DNA of 7,685 bases from an uncultured Actinomycetes bacterium. Its GTDB lineage: Bacteria; Actinomycetota; Thermoleophilia; Gaiellales; F1-60-MAGs149. Numbering within the stretch: the first letter of the stretch is position 1; each line of letters begins with the position of its first letter. Positions 6,203 through 7,685 of the stretch are shown here, one piece after another. The stretch is from positions 1 through 7,685 of the forward strand of contig CAIQOY010000186.1 of assembly GCA_903873565.1 (NCBI GenBank). Direction: 5' to 3'. The position numbers and the translations under genes were made by a program. The notes beneath the pieces were generated by a model. The model made no database searches. It saw only the letters and a program-made list of their open reading frames with translations, and was not told where the DNA came from.

Positions 6203-6212
6203 CGGGCCATGG
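6200..6212 (+). repeat. 13-bp direct repeat, copy 2 (cassette start)
   Basis: Second copy of GTTCGGGCCATGG, containing the ATG at 6209 of the DUF6916-like gene. The first copy lies over the radA start at 6061-6073. Confidence 0.5.
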
Positions 6213-6703
6213 AACCCACCGATCACTCCCCCGACGCGCCGGCGGTCAGCCGCAGCGGCGTGATCCTCGGCGCCGCCGGCCTCGCGGGTGCCGCGGCCCT
6301 CGCCGCGCTCCCCGGTGTCGCGTCGGCTGAGCCGACCGGCGCCACGGGCTCGCCCCTCCTGCACGCCGAGCCCGACGTCGCGGTCAAGCGCCACCACCCG
6401 CACTACCATCGCTCCAACTTCGACCGCGCGCAGGCGACGGTCGTGCTCGCCGACGGCGCCAGCTCGATGACGTGCCGGGTCGTCGACGTGCAGCCCCTGC
6501 GCCACGCCGAGGGCGCCGCTCGCGGCTCCAAGGACTGGGGCGGCGGCTTCTCCGTGCTGATGCAGCGCACGAAGGGCGCCAAGCTCGGGCACGGCACCTT
6601 CACCGCCACGGCGAACGGCAAGCGCTTCCCGCTGCTCATCTCGGAGGTCGCCCCCGACGTCTACCAGACGATCATCAACCGCTTCACCCCGACGGGGTCG
6701 TAG
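6209..6703 (+). CDS. Secreted DUF6916-like protein with degenerate Tat-type signal
   Basis: The 164 aa protein has no known activity. Residues 14-40 look like a Tat-family signal: SRSGVIL, an Ala/Gly/Leu-rich core, and VASA before a likely cleavage after A40. The second Arg of the twin pair is Ser16, and the short n-region is net acidic (E2, D5, D9). A His cluster follows, HHPHYH at 62-67. The rest (about 68-162), beginning NFDRAQATVVLADG and including GGGFSVLMQR, LGHGTFTATANGKRFPLLISEV and YQTIINR at the end, resembles DUF6916 proteins that I recall beside tail-collar genes in actinobacteria. ATG at 6209 is chosen because the frame upstream has no signal-like sequence and the predicted transcript starts there. 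It is followed after 3 nt by the first collar gene, so it is probably the operon leader. Family call is moderate; function unknown. Confidence 0.7.
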   Translation: MEPTDHSPDAPAVSRSGVILGAAGLAGAAALAALPGVASAEPTGATGSPLLHAEPDVAVKRHHPHYHRSNFDRAQATVVLADGASSMTCRVVDVQPLRHAEGAARGSKDWGGGFSVLMQRTKGAKLGHGTFTATANGKRFPLLISEVAPDVYQTIINRFTPTGS

Positions 6704-6706
6704 GCC

Positions 6707-7108
6707 ATGACCTCCGACGACTACATGGGGTCCGTCAGCGTCACCGCCGGCAGCTACGCCCCGGCCAACACCGCGCTGTGCCAGGGCCAGACGCTGTCGG
6801 TCGCGCAGAACACCGCGCTGTTCTACCTCCTGCAGAACGTCTACGGCGGCAACGGCCAGACGACGTTCGCCCTCCCCAACCTGGTCGGCGCCGTGCCGTT
6901 CGGCACGGGAACCCAGCCGGGCACGTCGTCCACCTGGGTCCTGGGCCAGCCGCAGGCGCCCCTGACCGCGCAGTCGTGGCCCGGCGGCAACCCCGCCGCG
7001 GTCGCACCCGGGGGCACGGCGACCCTGCCGATCGCAGGCGGCATCAACGGCGTCGCCCTCAACTGGGCCCTGACCCTGATCGGGATCTTCCCCCCGCGGC
7101 CGTACTGA
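6707..7108 (+). CDS. Tail collar domain (MdpB-like) protein, copy 1
   Basis: The 133 aa protein carries a phage tail collar domain in its first about 70 residues: GSYAPANTALCQGQTL, then QNTALFYLL, VYGGNGQTTFALPNLVGAVPFGTG. This matches the 'LCDGQ..siaqntaLFsLLGt.YGGdG.ttFaLPDLRGRvP' pattern of microcystin-dependent (MdpB) and phage short-tail-fibre proteins. The usual Trp before ALC and Asp in CDGQ are absent (NTALCQGQ). A Gly/Pro/Thr-rich linker (about 69-110) leads to a closing LNWALTLIGIFPPRP, like the family's typical C terminus. At 133 aa it is shorter than the 170-180 aa I recall as usual. There is no signal peptide or membrane segment. Its ATG lies 3 nt after the previous stop with no good ribosome-binding site, suggesting coupled translation. 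It is a tandem paralogue of the next gene. Confidence 0.9.
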   Translation: MTSDDYMGSVSVTAGSYAPANTALCQGQTLSVAQNTALFYLLQNVYGGNGQTTFALPNLVGAVPFGTGTQPGTSSTWVLGQPQAPLTAQSWPGGNPAAVAPGGTATLPIAGGINGVALNWALTLIGIFPPRPY

Positions 7109-7110
7109 CG

Positions 7111-7515
7111 ATGAACGCCGACGACTACATCGCCTCGGTCGGCGCGACGGCGGGCCTGTTCGCGCCGCGCAACACCGCGCTCTGCCTGGGGCAGACGCTG
7201 CCCCTGATGCAGAACGTCGCGCTCTTCTCGCTGGTCGGGACGGACTTCGGCGGGGACGGGTACCAGAACTTCCAGCTCCCCGACCTGCAGGGCGCGGTGC
7301 CGTTCGGGACGGGAACCTCGGCCAGCGGCGCGTCCTACGCGGCCGGGGCGGGGCCCATCACCCTGACCGCGACGACCTGGCCGCAGGGCCTGCCGGCGCA
7401 GGCCGCGTCCGGCCAGACCACGACGGCCCCGACGACCACCGGCTTGACCGGCATCGCGCTCCACTGGGCGATCGCGCTGTACGGCTGGTGGCCGCCGCGC
7501 CCCGACGACTACTGA
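7111..7515 (+). CDS. Tail collar domain (MdpB-like) protein, copy 2
   Basis: The 134 aa protein is a tandem paralogue of the preceding gene: about 42 of the first 69 residues are identical by hand count, including DDY near the start, NTALC, GQTL and GAVPFGTGT. The collar core reads LFAPRNTALCLGQTL, GGDGYQNFQLPDLQGAVP. The middle (about 70-112) is Ala/Thr-rich and shares little with copy 1. The end, IALHWAIALYGWWPPRP, again matches the family's C-terminal pattern. ATG at 7111 follows the upstream stop by 2 nt with no ribosome-binding site. A longer reading of this frame runs back through copy 1 and the DUF6916-like gene but is a shadow, since the collar domain begins only here. No signal peptide is visible. 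Function unknown; a multi-subunit fibre or sheath with copy 1 is an inference. Confidence 0.9.
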   Translation: MNADDYIASVGATAGLFAPRNTALCLGQTLPLMQNVALFSLVGTDFGGDGYQNFQLPDLQGAVPFGTGTSASGASYAAGAGPITLTATTWPQGLPAQAASGQTTTAPTTTGLTGIALHWAIALYGWWPPRPDDY

Positions 7516-7516
7516 T

Positions 7517-7531
7517 CCGCGCCGGGCGCGG
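7517..7531. terminator. GC hairpin between convergent collar and ZIP-like genes
   Basis: CCGCGC (7517-7522) and GCGCGG (7526-7531) form a perfect 6-bp stem around CGG, filling most of the 19-nt gap between the copy 2 stop and the stop of the opposite gene. There is no T-run, as is common for termination hairpins in high-GC actinobacteria. A two-way terminator is the simplest reading. Confidence 0.42.
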
Positions 7532-7534
7532 GCC

Positions 7535-7685
7535 TCAGATCCCCGCGACGCCGAGCAGCCACATCCCGACGACGCCGATCAGCACCGTCGCGAAGGCCGT
7601 GCGGGCGCTGCCGCCGCGGCGCGCGCCCGGGATCAGGTCGCGGGTCGCGAAGTACAGCAGCGTGCCGGCGAAGAAGCCCGCGTAG
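7535..7685 (-). CDS. ZIP family metal transporter, C-terminal end only
   Basis: Partial minus-strand gene cut by the right edge; 49 codons then TGA at 7537-7535. The tail reads YAGFFAGTLLYFATRDLIPGARR, then a short basic loop, then a last hydrophobic helix TVLIGVVGMWLLGVAGI. Two membrane helices with 'aGffLY.a..dLiPe' between them, ending in a short hydrophobic helix and almost no tail, is the C-terminal pattern of ZIP (zinc/iron permease) transporters. The usual Glu after DLIP is Gly here, so a ligand or loop residue may differ. The metal-binding helices are outside the window. Convergent with the collar cassette, 19 nt apart. The call is made from a short fragment; another multi-pass membrane protein remains possible. 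Confidence 0.58.
   Translation of the reverse strand, partial: YAGFFAGTLLYFATRDLIPGARRGGSARTAFATVLIGVVGMWLLGVAGI

Noticed and set aside
6140..6209. tRNA-like GGTTCG stretch in the radA/cassette spacer
   Set aside because: No acceptor stem, anticodon arm or matching T-stem can be folded around it.
4795..6263. Two long plus-strand open frames opposite radA
   Set aside because: Their products are Arg/Ala/Ser-rich with no domain, as expected of the complement of a high-GC gene; radA on the other strand has every family motif.
6472..7110. Extended frame in front of collar copy 2, suggesting a fusion
   Set aside because: The extension is out of frame with the DUF6916-like and copy 1 genes it overlaps and is Arg/His-rich; the collar domain begins at the ATG at 7111.
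6209..7515. Cassette as the edge of a prophage
   Set aside because: Flanks are housekeeping or transport genes, with no integrase, attachment repeat or other tail gene; not excluded beyond the right edge, but unsupported here.

Overview
The window is a GC-rich (roughly 70% or more) bacterial chromosomal segment with tightly packed genes. The gene set (CarD, DisA, RadA, IspD, IspF), the GTG/TTG starts, the scarcity of Shine-Dalgarno sites and the TANNNT-type -10 boxes lying directly at start codons all point to Actinomycetota. The DUF6916-like/tail-collar cassette and the overall style suggest the Thermoleophilia/Solirubrobacterales branch; that placement is inference from remembered gene families, not a search.

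Layout, left to right. Positions 1-200 (+) hold the C-terminal end of an M48/HtpX-like metalloprotease that converges on ispF, the two sharing a CTAG in which each strand reads its own TAG stop. Positions 197-3830 (-) form one co-directional block, in transcription order disA, carD, ispD, a PHP-family phosphoesterase, ispF. It is nearly gapless: only disA-carD has a real spacer (68 nt), and the last three genes are chained by two 8-nt overlaps. A 5'-3' exonuclease (3854-4720, +) is divergent from disA across 23 nt and converges on radA (4725-6071, -). A 137-nt divergent spacer with inverted repeats separates radA from a rightward cassette: a secreted DUF6916-like protein and two tandem tail-collar proteins (6209-7515). 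The right edge holds the C-terminal end of a ZIP-like metal transporter on the minus strand.

How the genes fit together. RadA (branch migration in recombination), DisA (DNA-scanning c-di-AMP synthase) and a FEN-like nuclease make a DNA-integrity neighbourhood. CarD is an RNA polymerase-binding regulator of promoter opening. IspD and IspF are two steps of the MEP isoprenoid pathway. The radA-disA and carD-ispD-ispF linkages are known in Actinomycetota and partly in Firmicutes; the exonuclease between radA and disA and the PHP gene between ispD and ispF are the local additions. The collar cassette is the least understood part and the best candidate for undescribed biology, because it carries phage-tail-type domains with no other phage gene in view.

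No tRNA, rRNA, CRISPR array, transposase or attachment site was recognised, and no gene-free stretch exceeds 137 nt. All motif positions and identities were counted by hand.
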